From Liolophura sinensis (Eukaryota > Mollusca > Polyplacophora > Chitonida > Chitonidae), in contig NC_088301.1 in assembly GCF_032854445.1 (NCBI RefSeq), positions 57,610,512-57,674,511 on the forward strand: a stretch of DNA of 64,000 bases, given 5' to 3'. This document shows, in pieces, positions 36,714 to 48,301 of the stretch; the stretch's first letter is position 1; every line of letters begins with the position of its first letter. The notes below the pieces were generated by a model. That model made no database searches, was not told the DNA's origin, and worked only from the letters and a program-made list of their open reading frames with translations. The position numbers and the translations under genes were made by a program.

Positions 36714-38171
36714 TCTTTTTATATCTCTCGTAACTGTTGAAAGCTTTCAAGTTTTTAAATTGTTTTCACTAAAATTCATTACCGTAAGCCTGTGATTCTC
36801 CCAGTCGGAGCTGCATGTAGAGTATGCAGGCATCTAAAATATGTCAGAGTAAATGTAATAAGTGTATAGGCCCTTCTGATTAGCTTATATGTGTAAAGCT
36901 GTCGAAACGCCATCCAATATCATGGCGTTTCAGCTTGCAAGCTTGCAGAATATCAGGATGGGAACCTATCAATCGGAAAGTGGATTCCTATACGCCACTT
37001 CCTTGAAGTGAAATGTACCATTGTCATAATCATAAAGACGTCATATTAAGGACAGGGTAACGTAACAGTAGAAACTGATACATAGTAACATTGCAGACGT
37101 TACGCTACGATCCATTTTTGTGGTAACGATAATGTATGGAGGGCCTGCTTCACACTAGTGCCACCTTACAGGAATAAAAATATGCCACTTCCCCTTTATA
37201 ACGCTGATATTGTAGTAGCGTCACTGTATTCTTGGTCATTTTAATGGAGAGGGTCATTTACAACCTGAGTACACGTATAAATGTGGAAATACTGACATAA
37301 ACAAAAAGGGGTGTATGTGCCACTGGTAATAAATTAATGAACGGTATATGCCCGATCGAGAATACTCTTTTGAAGTTCAAGTGAGAAAGTCTCTGACAGC
37401 ATATAGACTAGATCTATTTTATAACCGAAGACTACATTTCTGAGTTCATTTCTGAATCTCACCAACCCGATTTATAACACCATTTATAATTGAATAGGCC
37501 TTAGAATGGATTTAATGCATGTTTATACCTGAACGGGATGGTACACGTTGTTAGCGGGCCCATGGAAGGGTCATCTTACTACGGCTTGATCTATATTTAC
37601 GACACTATATAGTATCATAGCTTGTACTTTATCCTTTGTTTTGTGACCACTTTAACCTGGGGTTCTCCTGTCCCACAGCTCTCCAAAGAGTGTCTTTATA
37701 CACAGATGTGTTGTAGAGAAGTGTACTTTGCGAAGACACATTTTAACAACCACTGATGTGTCAACACTCCATATATGCGTATACTTATATATTTTAAACT
37801 AATAAATTAGTAAAGTTTAAGTCTTGCTAAGTTCATAAAAGTAAAAGGCTGTTTTATGTTCCATGCAGAGCAACAAAGCATGCCTACACTTGTGTACATA
37901 ATTTAATAAAGGTCGGATCATTATAGCCACGATACCCCGCCCAGGAAAACAGATCTTTTGTTGTACACATGGTTCAAGTAAATTTCTTTGTGTGGTACCA
38001 AAAACTCGATCAGATTATGCAGGTTCATTTCAGATACAGATGATACATTTCACTAAGTCTCAACCAATAATTAATTGGCCAATTTTCTCATCATTGAAAG
38101 ATATAGATGTTTATGCTGCAGATTCACGCTGCAAATGTTTAGATATAGCTTATAATTAAATGCACCGGTCG
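36714..38171. other. Intergenic, nothing recognised
   Basis: AT-rich DNA without supported coding regions or repeats. Confidence 0.5.
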
Positions 38172-38277
38172 CACAGGTCTTCCTACCATAGTGCTGGCCG
38201 CCATTGTATATAGATGAAATATTCTTGACCAAAGCCTAAAACACCAATAAAATAAATGAATAGATAAATAAATAAAG
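38172..38277 (+). mobile_element. SINE fragment (3' part)
   Basis: CTACCATAGTGCTGGCCGCC, GATGAAATATTCTTGA, a CCTAAAACACCAATAAAAT-type tail and AAAT repeats match the 3' half of the full-length SINE at 48017-48288, with scattered substitutions. Confidence 0.8.
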
Positions 38278-39449
38278 GTGTCGCACTCATGCACTCAAGC
38301 TCACGTACATACAGTGCACTCAACGACCCCATGACGTAACATTAGTTACAAATTACCATCCAGCTTTGACACTTTATCTATTCCCACGTGTGACGTAATG
38401 ACATGTATGCAGTACTGGTGGAAGACAAGTGAGATACACGGAATATGAAAATGCCAAGCGGCTGTTCTTCACCGGTAATGTCTGCATGACCAGATCTTTA
38501 CTCATCTTTTAAATACATTTATTATTATATATGTTGAACTATATATGTTCATAGCGATTTGTAATATATATTAAATCTCGCTGGTTGTCTTGCGAGAACA
38601 AATGTAGGCTATAAACATTTATTTATCCTTCAGCTGAGAGGGATATTTCGGATGTTATAGTCTCGGTCAGAATTGCATACAAATGTAGATACATGCGTGG
38701 TTATGACAATGTATATACACATTAATTATAATTTGAGTAAGGCGCGCGACTGTTAACAGAGAAAGCCTTCGGCAGAGAATTTTAGTATTCCCCATCCACC
38801 CCCACCTCGCCCCAGCCTCTGCTTTAGGGGTTTTGGTGAGAATAAGCCTTCGACGACGCTCGTATATAAGGACCCCGCGGTGTAATGTTCGTCGAAGGCC
38901 ACTTCAACACAAAGGTCGGTGGATTACCCCAGGCACTCCAGTTTCCTCGACTCACAAAACAGACCCATCATATAAGTTAAAAATTCCAAATCATATATTC
39001 TGTTACGGATATAACTCTTCATTATCAGCGCTATGCGTGTCAGTTTGGTAATACAGGAGGACTTAGCATCTGGACTTTTTGGACTGGGAAATAAATCGTT
39101 TTAGTTGTGCATGTGAACAAGGAAGGCCTACTTGATGTTTTAATTCTAATGACATGCATGAAGGTCCGCTTGTAAATACAGTGGTACAAGAGGTATGGAG
39201 GGGATAATTTTGTCGCTTATCACGGCATGCATGAATGAATGATATCCAGACGAGTGACAACCAAGTCGTGTTTCCGGAATTCTGAATGAAGGTTGCCCAG
39301 ACCGGCGCTGGGCCCAAGATCACGAGCGTTGCGCTTCCGGATGCCGTCGGATGTTCGGAATCATGCCTAGCCGGCCACAGCCTCGACCACGTCGTGCGGC
39401 TGTATTACAACACGGTCACAAAATCAGTGTAGTTTTCCGGGAATGTCCA
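38278..39449. other. Intergenic, nothing recognised
   Basis: No gene or repeat supported. Short frames near 38833 and 39063 lack any family feature. Confidence 0.5.
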
Positions 39450-39463
39450 CGAGAGAGAGAGAA

Positions 39464-39526
<63 letters not shown>
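39450..39526. repeat. (GA)n microsatellite
   Basis: About 77 bp of GA dinucleotides with a few AAAG interruptions at the left side. Confidence 0.95.
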
Positions 39527-39530
<4 letters not shown>

Positions 39531-39823
39531 AGTTGGATTTACAGATAGGCCTATACCGTGCAAGTTCTGTGCTGTACAATTTCACAGTTGTTGACAAGGA
39601 GAATGTTTAACTTTGAATTCCTAAATATTAGCACTGTGTTGGGTGTTATTTTGATTACTGGCTAAAAACAATAACAGAAAATGAGTTGAACGGGGCAAAT
39701 TCATCTGTAAAAATGCGCGTTATGTTGAAATACATAAAGTGACTAAGTCTTAGCAATTCCGTTTAACGATGATATTTTTTTTCCTATGTAAATTCTCATA
39801 GGGGATCTTTCTCTATTTCTTCA

Positions 39824-39881
39824 CACGCACACACACACACGCACACACACACACGCACACACACACACGCACACACACACG
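39824..39881. repeat. (CA)n microsatellite with GCAC interruptions
   Basis: CACACACACACGCACA-type repeats, about 58 bp, with a periodic CG step. Confidence 0.95.
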
Positions 39882-42800
39882 TGTGTAATTTGCTATTACG
39901 CAGTCGTGGAGTTTTACAATGTTGTTTAATGCCATATTCAATAATTTTTCACTTAAATGAAAACACCTCTCATTATACATTATTCAAGTTAAATAAAAAC
40001 ACTTCTGCAGTTTGAATTCAACAGTGTGATCACCCAGTATACTGCACATGCGGTCAGTACACACAATCGTTTCATTTTTAATCGGTAAACACAAATTTTC
40101 TATTTCGTCTTGCGTTGTTGTGCAATTATGACACGTTGTCTATTTTTTCTTTGTTAGACAAGGAAGAACGTATGCACTAAAATATTTGCTACACGCAATT
40201 CATTTGTCCAGGCTCATTTTTTCTTGTATTAGGAGGCCCTGTTCACTTCTGCGCCTTTTTATAACGATTAACCCATTATGTGCAGCTTATTAATATCATT
40301 TACGTCTCTCATCAGAACAGAAAAGAAGTTGACAAGTTGGAATGGTGTAACACACCGTATATTGTTACTAAATAATACGACATAATACTTGCTTTAGGGC
40401 CCGGAACAAACCTTACAAAGGTTAATTGGTTTCTGAGAGCTACAGGACAATACGTATGTGTATATGTATTGCAAGCCTAAATAAAGGGATAGCATTAACT
40501 ACGTGAGACACTATGTTGTTGCACATTTATAGAAATAAAAGCTGAGAGTAACAAAACAGATCAAGAGCATTTAAACGACATTAAGAAAATCCGCAATTTT
40601 GTAAGCCTGTAAAAGAATTCCATCACACGAATGAGGCGCAAGTTTACTGATTCAAAAGCCATGCTGCTTTCTAAAAATCAATCACTTTGTAGAATAATTG
40701 GATATTAGTTTAAATATGAAGTTAATTCACCCCCTCGAGGTGATGTGGGGCGTCTAACAATGCTGTGGTGCCATAACAGAAGAAATGCTGAAGTATAACA
40801 CCCAGTCATTTATTATCCTTAATGATCCGGAACCGATGCGATCTAAATGAGCTGAAAGCAGAGTTTGCTAACTTTAGAAACAAGATATACATCTGTACTG
40901 AGATTTCTCGGCAGGGCATGCCCATGATGACCTTTTAATTAAGGCTTAAAGAGCCTATTTCCGAAGAAACCAGGAACTTTGCGATATCAGACAAGTTGAT
41001 AAAACATGTGTCGTGATCTCTTCATCGGGTGAACTTATTAGAACATTAGAGCCTTATATACATACAAAATGAAATAGAAAAGATGCACACCAATGAATGA
41101 AGTGATAATTATGGACCTAGTTGTAGATTGTACATGAAACCATGGACATTATACTATAACAGAAAAGTCACAATAAATCTCTCTATTCAATGGTTTGTTT
41201 TCATTTATTAGCATATACGAATACTATATACACCTGATAAGGAAAATAAGCATGTATTTGTAATTGTGAAAGTGACAAAGCGGTAAATACTTTCAACTCA
41301 TATTTTTTCTGCATGTTCGAATGCTTCATATTGTTGATTATTCGAGATTCTTTACCTGGCCATATAGCATTCAATATATTAAGTATTAAGGACAGAATCT
41401 ATAGGTGAAGCTAACACCTGTATCAGTTTTAACTGTATCTGTGCTGTAACCAAGACGATAAAGAGAAGTATCTGCTACATATAAGCAAACGTGTGATCTT
41501 AATGAAAAATGGCCCAAATGAAGACTACTTCCTTTAAGTCAGTACACAAAGTTCTTATTAAGTTACCTTCATCTCAAAAATTGCTGACAAATTCGTAATG
41601 TTTCATATATAGTACATACATATATATAGTTAAGCCTGCTGTTGTCTTTCTGGACATTTGAATGCACAGGTTATTCGTTCTCTTACATTGACTTGCATGC
41701 TAATCCAACTCGAGGCATACAGGTATGAATATAGTGCTGTATAAAACCTAAGAAATGATGCTCCTGTATACGATGTACAAAGTACCTGGTCATTCAGTTG
41801 AACTGATCAGTGCACTGGTCAAAGGTTACTGATCGATACTATGATTGATATACAAGTAGATCTATACATCTGTGTAAAGAAATATTATACCTGTTGAAAG
41901 GTGTTTCAGCCTACTAGGGATTCGTCGCAGATATTTACACTGAAACAAGGAAAAAAATATATCGCCAACAATTTGTAATTGTTAATATTGTGCACTATCT
42001 TGCCCACTATACCGTAAAGCCATAATTTAAACGCGTGTCATTGAGGATTTCTAAGAGGATAGGCATGTGAAAAGTGTAACCACTGATGTATGTGTAGAAG
42101 AGGAAGCAGGGCTGGGTAGCCCGTGGGTACGGAGACCGTCTTTGTTAACGAGGGATCACACACCATGTGCTGGTCGTACTATACAGAATATAGGATGGGT
42201 ACAGCACACGTCACAGATACACCTAAGACAATGTCAGACGTCCTGAATGCGGACAAATAAGAAAAAAACAGAAAACAACCAACGCGTAGCGAAATGATGA
42301 TACGCTGATTATCACCACCCACGAGCGGTATAGGATGAGGGGAACTGCATTTCGTCGTAATTAGCAGCATGCTAAGTGACTGCCCGGGGCCCAAGAGGCA
42401 AGGTGGAGGAAATCTATACGAGGAAGAAGCGTCTTTATGAACGGATAATAGATGTGTTATGTAGATGCCCCGACTGACGTCCGTTGTGACAATGTATATG
42501 TACAGCGTCCGAGTTTACAAATAATCGGAATGGGGCATGGTCCCCTTATTTGCCCACCTTTCCATGTCTCGGGCTTGATCTGTCCTCGTCGGCTTATAGC
42601 TGTACGGGTGTCAAGACCCAAGGACAAAAATTACACAGTTATCCGCAAACACCTCCACGCTGTTATTTACCCACTCGCGTGCTGTCATAACAAGGCTAAT
42701 GATAGTTTGGCACTTTGCACCCCTACCCCTACTCCCTACGCTGTGCAGTATATCCTTGCCTCACGGTTAAACCATCAAGCAAACAATCGCTTGTGCATCT

Positions 42801-43770
42801 TTGACACTATAGCCCAAGCATTTGTTTTACTGCCCCAGGAAACGTCAAAATTCTTTAGGACGGTAACGTTACAAAAAAAGACTTCTTGGAATTTACATTA
42901 AAAATATTTCTCTCACAGCTTTAATTGTTTTGTGAAACTCTACTGGCCCAGGGTTATGCTTGGTTGGCGGTAAAGGGCCAGGAGGTGTTTGACGTTTGAG
43001 CAAAGAGATTATGAACAAATGTATTTTGGCCCGGCACTGGCTGCGACACGTTGTCTTTGGGTATTTATCGTAGCATTTTGTGGTAATTAGCTATCAGAGA
43101 TGGAGGCCTCGTGACTGTAAGGCGACACTTGAAGCACCTGTACAAGTCCATGGAGGAAAGTTCGCCTTGGTATCACTGGATATATCTGTGCATATTAAAT
43201 AGCTGTATTAGCCAGTGGTAAAGTCGAGCGGTGTTCCTTTTCATGGCGATCTCCCGGACTGGACTTATATGATATAGGAACGCGATGAGGCTGTGATGCG
43301 CCTACATGAAACAAAAGAATTGGAAAATGATACGCTTTTGTAACCCTCAACCCCTGACCCCTGACCTCAGAGATGATCATTTCAGCAGGAATCATTGTGT
43401 TGTAGCAGTGCCAGGATTATAAGCGGAGTGTTTTCGGGCATGTCACAGTGCGAATTGTATGCTAATTGTACCAGTTTTACACTTGCCATGTGATACTGAG
43501 GTGAAGAGCTTGTCACGTGCTCCGGGAGCCCGAGTAGCGGTCACATCGAGCTAATGAGAGTGCCGACGCACGTACTTCTGACCAGTGCTCCACTACGTAC
43601 TGCTAGCTCTAAGTGGAAAGTTTAATGCGTAGCTCTTACACGTTCTTGAACAGCTACTTAGACCCGTCTGTCTTTTCCTGTCTCTCTATTTAAAAGTTGT
43701 AGTGACTGGCTGGAGACCGCGTGACGCGTTACTTTCTCTCTATCTCAGCTAACCCCCAGAACGGGGCAGG
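39882..43770. other. Long 5' flank of the KLF15-like gene
   Basis: No gene supported. The longest frame (42452-42901, +, 149 codons) has no family resemblance and no coding context. The 42.0-43.8 kb part is less AT-rich than its surroundings and may hold regulatory DNA. Confidence 0.45.
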
Positions 43771-43777
43771 TATAAAG
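43771..43777 (+). promoter_or_regulatory. TATA box, KLF15-like gene
   Basis: TATAAAG in GCAGGTATAAAGTGG, predicting a start near 43800 and a leader of about 300 bases. In that leader an ATG at 43799 would open a 31-codon upstream frame that ends at the TAG 43891-43893. Confidence 0.5.
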
Positions 43778-44100
43778 TGGTGTCGGAGATAGGACAGATG
43801 TACAAACTCCATGTGAACTCCCGTGAAAGCGTACCCGCTCTCCTACTATACATGGCGTTATATCACCGACTTATCATAGATTATCATATCTAGCGGGTTT
43901 TATCAGCAACTGTGTCCCAACCTGCACCCGTAGGACTGGCCGTGTGCCTATTCAGATCGAAAGCTCTGACAACCCTCAGCCGCTGTCCCTCATCACCAAG
44001 GGAGAACGTTGTTCTGCACTTCGTCAACGATTTCACCTGGAATTCCGTAACAAAGGATAAACGCCCTTATCATAAACCTGGCCGTTTATATTTTGCTATC

Positions 44101-45147
44101 ATGGAAGACTTTTTGCCGCTTTGCTCAAGTTTAGAGCGCGAACAGTATACTTTACAACGCTTGAACTCTTCGGGTGAAGAGAGCGATTCGAGTTTGGAGG
44201 ACTTACGAAGTGGAAGTCCAAGCAGCTCTTGGAGCAGCGAAAGCATGGACGAGGATGTGTACCTTGAGTACCTGTTCTCACAAGGCCTCGCCGATTCTAT
44301 CGAGAAACCACAGCTCGCCCAACAGGACTCAGTCCATAAGGCCCCAGGGCAAGTCTCTGCTTTCTGTGACTCCTATTGCGCCAACATATTTGGCGACAAG
44401 CCGACCATTGAGCCTGTGCCAGAAACTCCAAACTGTGAAGAAACGTTCCCTAGTTCAGGGAGCGGAGATTTTGTGGTTCTTGGTGTTGGTCTGCAGAACT
44501 TAATGCACGCAAATGCTTCAACGGAAAACAATTATGGATCAGCTCCGCCAACCACCAGTCACAGCCGTCAGTTTCACCAAACGTCAATGTTGAGTCCAAA
44601 TCCGACCGGTTATTGTCGTCTTGGCCCGCCATTCCAGCGGCCCATTGACCCACCTAGAGAATCCGGAAAATTGCCAGCCATATCAACAATTCTTCAGCCA
44701 TCAGGTAAATTCGATAACAGTCACTATACCTCTTCGTCTGCCCAGTCAACTGTGCTTACATCAAGTTCCAGGACGTCGTATTTAGCCCCTCAGAACAACG
44801 GGTTTCACACCGCCAGATACAGAACGGGTTCAAACAAAACCGCTTCACCCAGAATGCCAGGTAGGGAAAAAATCGAGGAAAAAATTTACCATTGTACATA
44901 TGCAGGTTGCAATAAGGTCTACAGCAAAAGCTCCCATTTAAAAGCCCATTTGCGTCGGCATACCGGGGAGAAACCATTTGAATGTACGTGGCCGGGATGT
45001 GGATGGAGATTTTCTAGGTCGGACGAACTTGCAAGACATAAGAGGTCTCACTCGGGTATTAAGCCTTACCAATGTACAATCTGTGAGAAGAAATTCTCCC
45101 GGTCAGACCATCTATCGAAACACTTGAAGGTCCATCGGAAAAGGTGA
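44101..45147 (+). CDS. KLF15: Kruppel-like zinc-finger transcription factor, KLF15 type
   Basis: One coding exon of 348 residues. The frame is open from 43894, but the first ATG is 44101 ([10 protein letters not shown]). Three C-terminal C2H2 fingers span residues about 263-345: C-x4-C, C-x4-C and C-x2-C types joined by TGEKPF and SGIKPY linkers. The string [20 protein letters not shown] followed by [15 protein letters not shown], and [18 protein letters not shown], agree with KLF15 rather than KLF2/4, KLF6/7 or KLF9/13. The SHSG linker and DHLSKH ending are diagnostic. The N-terminus is acidic and Ser-rich ([12 protein letters not shown]) with a [10 protein letters not shown] helix comparable to the KLF15 LDFLLSQ motif; the middle is disordered. 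It should bind GC/CACCC boxes in the nucleus as a regulator of metabolic genes, by family analogy. The absence of coding introns is notable. Confidence 0.88.
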   Translation: MEDFLPLCSSLEREQYTLQRLNSSGEESDSSLEDLRSGSPSSSWSSESMDEDVYLEYLFSQGLADSIEKPQLAQQDSVHKAPGQVSAFCDSYCANIFGDKPTIEPVPETPNCEETFPSSGSGDFVVLGVGLQNLMHANASTENNYGSAPPTTSHSRQFHQTSMLSPNPTGYCRLGPPFQRPIDPPRESGKLPAISTILQPSGKFDNSHYTSSSAQSTVLTSSSRTSYLAPQNNGFHTARYRTGSNKTASPRMPGREKIEEKIYHCTYAGCNKVYSKSSHLKAHLRRHTGEKPFECTWPGCGWRFSRSDELARHKRSHSGIKPYQCTICEKKFSRSDHLSKHLKVHRKR

Positions 45148-46725
45148 CTGAGTTATGTAGGTTTGAAGTTTTCTTGTCTCTGAGTGATGGCAGCGTTTCC
45201 AACAACAACGGTGTGCGCGCCAGTAAACTTTCAACACACCATATGACACATGCGAGAAACCCAGAAACAGTGACCATTCAAAGCTTGTGTTTGTTCGTCG
45301 TGATATGATTTTGGTGGTCAGATGAGCCCAGCGCCATTGACGGGATGCAAAGGTTTCAAGGGGACAGCTCACGTTAGCTTGACAACGATGTGCTAAAAAA
45401 GTGTGTAAATGCTAAGGTGAGCAAGGCCACCAGCCCGTGCAAAGGACTATTGCTGGTTTATTTTTCTTCTTCTTCTTCTGTTTTTTTTTTACAAACAAGC
45501 TCATGAACTTGTAATCTTTAATGACGGTGCGTGTGGGAAAGCCATTTATGCAAATGCTATGCACCACGTGATCTCCTTAGTTAAAGTGACATCGTCGTCG
45601 ATCTCTACATTGCTGTTGTTATGATCGTTAAAAGGGCATTGCTTCAGATCATTTGAATCCCCAGGCTTGTTGGAGTTGATGAAAACGTTTTGTGGGCAAT
45701 GGCAGGCCTGCTTGAGTTCAGACCCCGAGGGAAGCTGTATAGCTATTTAACGACATGTTAATGAATTGCCTGTTATCCTTAGGTGTATACATGTACAAGG
45801 TGTACACGTGGGTTCAGCGTATAAATGGTAACTATGTGACGTCTTTATATCTTCAATACATAATACTACAGACTGAAAACAATACCAAAGATTCCCAGTG
45901 TTAAATTTCCATATGAAATCCTATCTCTGGTGAGAGATGTAATATTCACGGTACCAGGCACTGCTGACCCCAGCATAGACTAGGACATCTGTATAGTTTG
46001 TCTTACGATACATCTTTGTATTCTTATATAGCCAGTTGTAGACGTAGAACTCTTCACTTGTAGCTGTGTCCTTAATATAATTATGCTATCTAAACTACAC
46101 AGGCCAATATACGTTGAAGGCAATGTAACTGTTAAAACATTCATTCAGTTTTATTTTGCTTTTTCATGGTGTTTATAGACTGTCAATCGAGTCAAAGGTG
46201 TGATTGTGTTGTCATCTGCTTGGTGTAATGCTCTGTGGTGTAATACCTGCATTGGTGAAATCTCATTTTAGATTCATTGTTCGGCTCTTTATTAACTTCC
46301 TTGCCTTTGTGGGGCACAAAGTGTCGCTACATCGATGAAACGTAAATGAGAGCTTTCCATTTGGGGGTTATACCACACATTCGTGCGTCGTCGTTTAAAT
46401 GTCACAATGAAGACGGACACCGCGATGAACCAGTGACATAGCTTGCATTTTTGTCTCCCGCCTCGCCCAGGGGAAATCGGTTTGTTTATCTCTGTAATAT
46501 CACAGTTTATATCCTATTATAACTGTAATCTTTCCACATGGCGAATCATCATATCCAGCGTCTCTCTTGGTTGCCTCACTTCTCCACTGCTCTCGGGAAC
46601 ACAGCTGATATCAACTCTGCAGGCGAGTTGAGTAATACAGAAGTACACACTGATAGGCCTTTAGATATAAAAACACCTGAACTGTGCAAGAGGTATATAC
46701 AGTATTTGAGTAAAGTTGTAATAAA
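45148..46725 (+). other. Probable 3' UTR of the KLF15-like gene
   Basis: No other coding region in this stretch. The first canonical AATAAA I found downstream is at 46720-46725, which would give a 3' UTR of about 1.6 kb. An earlier non-canonical site is possible. Confidence 0.4.
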
Positions 46726-48003
46726 TACATATGTATTACATTAAATGTTTATAAATCTATTAATATTACTTTATATTATAATGAAAAAGATATTGACACC
46801 ATCATATAAGTTAAAAATTCTTGAGTATGGCCATAAGAAATAATCCAGTAAAGAATCAAGTAATCAAAGGACAAGTTCAACACGTATAATTGGACATATA
46901 CAGTTGTGTATGTTTTCTTTCATTTATGAATACTAGTATGTAATAAGTGGCTTCTACAGCAGGTATGTAGGGCTAAGCCAGCTGGTTGAGTCAAACCACA
47001 CACATACATATGCAGTGAGGGGAGTCAGTCTCCACAGATGTCATGCAAAGAGAAGTTTCAAGCAGCATACTATTTCAGGCATTGCGACTCAGCAGTGTTA
47101 TGTCGGCGTATATTAACATATTGATATCCTATAGAACTGCGGTTTCCCATAAGCTACATAGCAGTGGCGTGACAAAAATGCACCCGTCTGCTAAGCACTG
47201 TTGTTGCTTTCCACATCATTTAACACAATCAGTATATTAAGGAGTGTTTCAAAACAGTATCATAAAGATAACATTTTGTGATAAACTGAAGCAATCCCAT
47301 ATGCATACTGCAATGAAAACATTCCACACACATTTACATTCAGAAGTTCGTGTATATAATTACTTGTCAGTTTTTGCAAAGTATGGTGGTCCATGCCAAA
47401 ATGCGTAACCACTTGAGTTTAACTTTGACACAATGTTGTCAAGTCATCACGATTTGTGCCAAACATAGGTGTATTTATGTACACGTAACATACCTGTGTA
47501 AATAACACCAACATTGAAGAATTCGCTTCATAAAATCGCAGGAACAACTAAGCTCTATCTTGACAATCCAGGGAATAATTGTACACTGTGTCATGAAGAA
47601 TGACACAAAATTTGATGTAGTGCATTTCGTTTCTCATCAAATTGCATAAAATACATTAGTTTTGCTGTTTCAACGAATGTCTGTGATAATGAGACACTAA
47701 AGTCTGTAACATTGGAAAGCGTTGACTATACTTTGGATTTGGAATATGACGATATACGAACCCGAAATGCCTCCGTCACTGTATTACCCTGATGATAGTG
47801 GGGACAAAACTTCATATTACATGACAAAGGTGTAAAGAAATGTCAAAAGATTTTAAATTGGTTAACTTGGACTTTATGCACATTGTCGTCAGTTCACTGC
47901 GTTCTCCCAAGATACAAGAAGACCTAAATTTTCAACCTGGCGCATGTAGCCCTACCATGTACTGCCAGATCACTCTATTTGAGACTGAATATTATGCGGG
48001 TAC
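46726..48003. other. Intergenic, nothing recognised
   Basis: No supported gene. It contains a 22-bp word also found at 38965-38986 (see findings). Confidence 0.5.
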
Positions 48004-48016
48004 CATGTTAATTCTA

Positions 48017-48288
48017 TTTATTTGATTTTATTTATTTGATTGGTGTTTTACGCCGTATTCAAGAATATTTCACTTATACGACGGCGGCCAGCATTATGGT
48101 GGGAGGAAACCGGGCAGAGCCCGGGGGAAACCCACGACCATCCGCAGGTTGCTGTCAGACCTTCTCACGTACGGCCGGAGGGGAAGCCAGCATGAACTGG
48201 GCTTGAACTCACAGCGACCGCATTGGTGAGAGACTCCTGGGTCATTACGCTGTGCTAGCGCGCTAACCGACTGAGCCACGGAGGCCCC
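48017..48288 (-). mobile_element. Full-length tRNA-derived SINE with perfect target duplication
   Basis: 272 bp read on the minus strand. The tRNA-like head has an A box TGGCTCAGTCGG (48267-48278) that fits the Pol III consensus exactly, and a B-box-like AGTTCAAGCCC (48199-48209). The body continues with GTGGGTTTCCCCCGGG and CCACCATAATGCTGGCCGCC, and ends in a GGCGTAAAACACCAATCAAA tail with AAAT repeats. It is flanked by CATGTTAATTCTA on both sides (48004-48016 and 48289-48301). Exact flanks and intact boxes point to a recent insertion. It is the reference copy for the other fragments in the window. Confidence 0.93.
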
Positions 48289-48301
48289 CATGTTAATTCT
48301 A

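Noticed and set aside
42452-42901. 149-codon plus-strand frame upstream of the KLF15-like gene
   Set aside because: No family resemblance, no splice or start context, and it lies in probable regulatory flank.
43912-44100. N-terminal extension of the KLF15-like protein
   Set aside because: The frame is open but has no ATG; without a demonstrated upstream exon the start is best placed at 44101.
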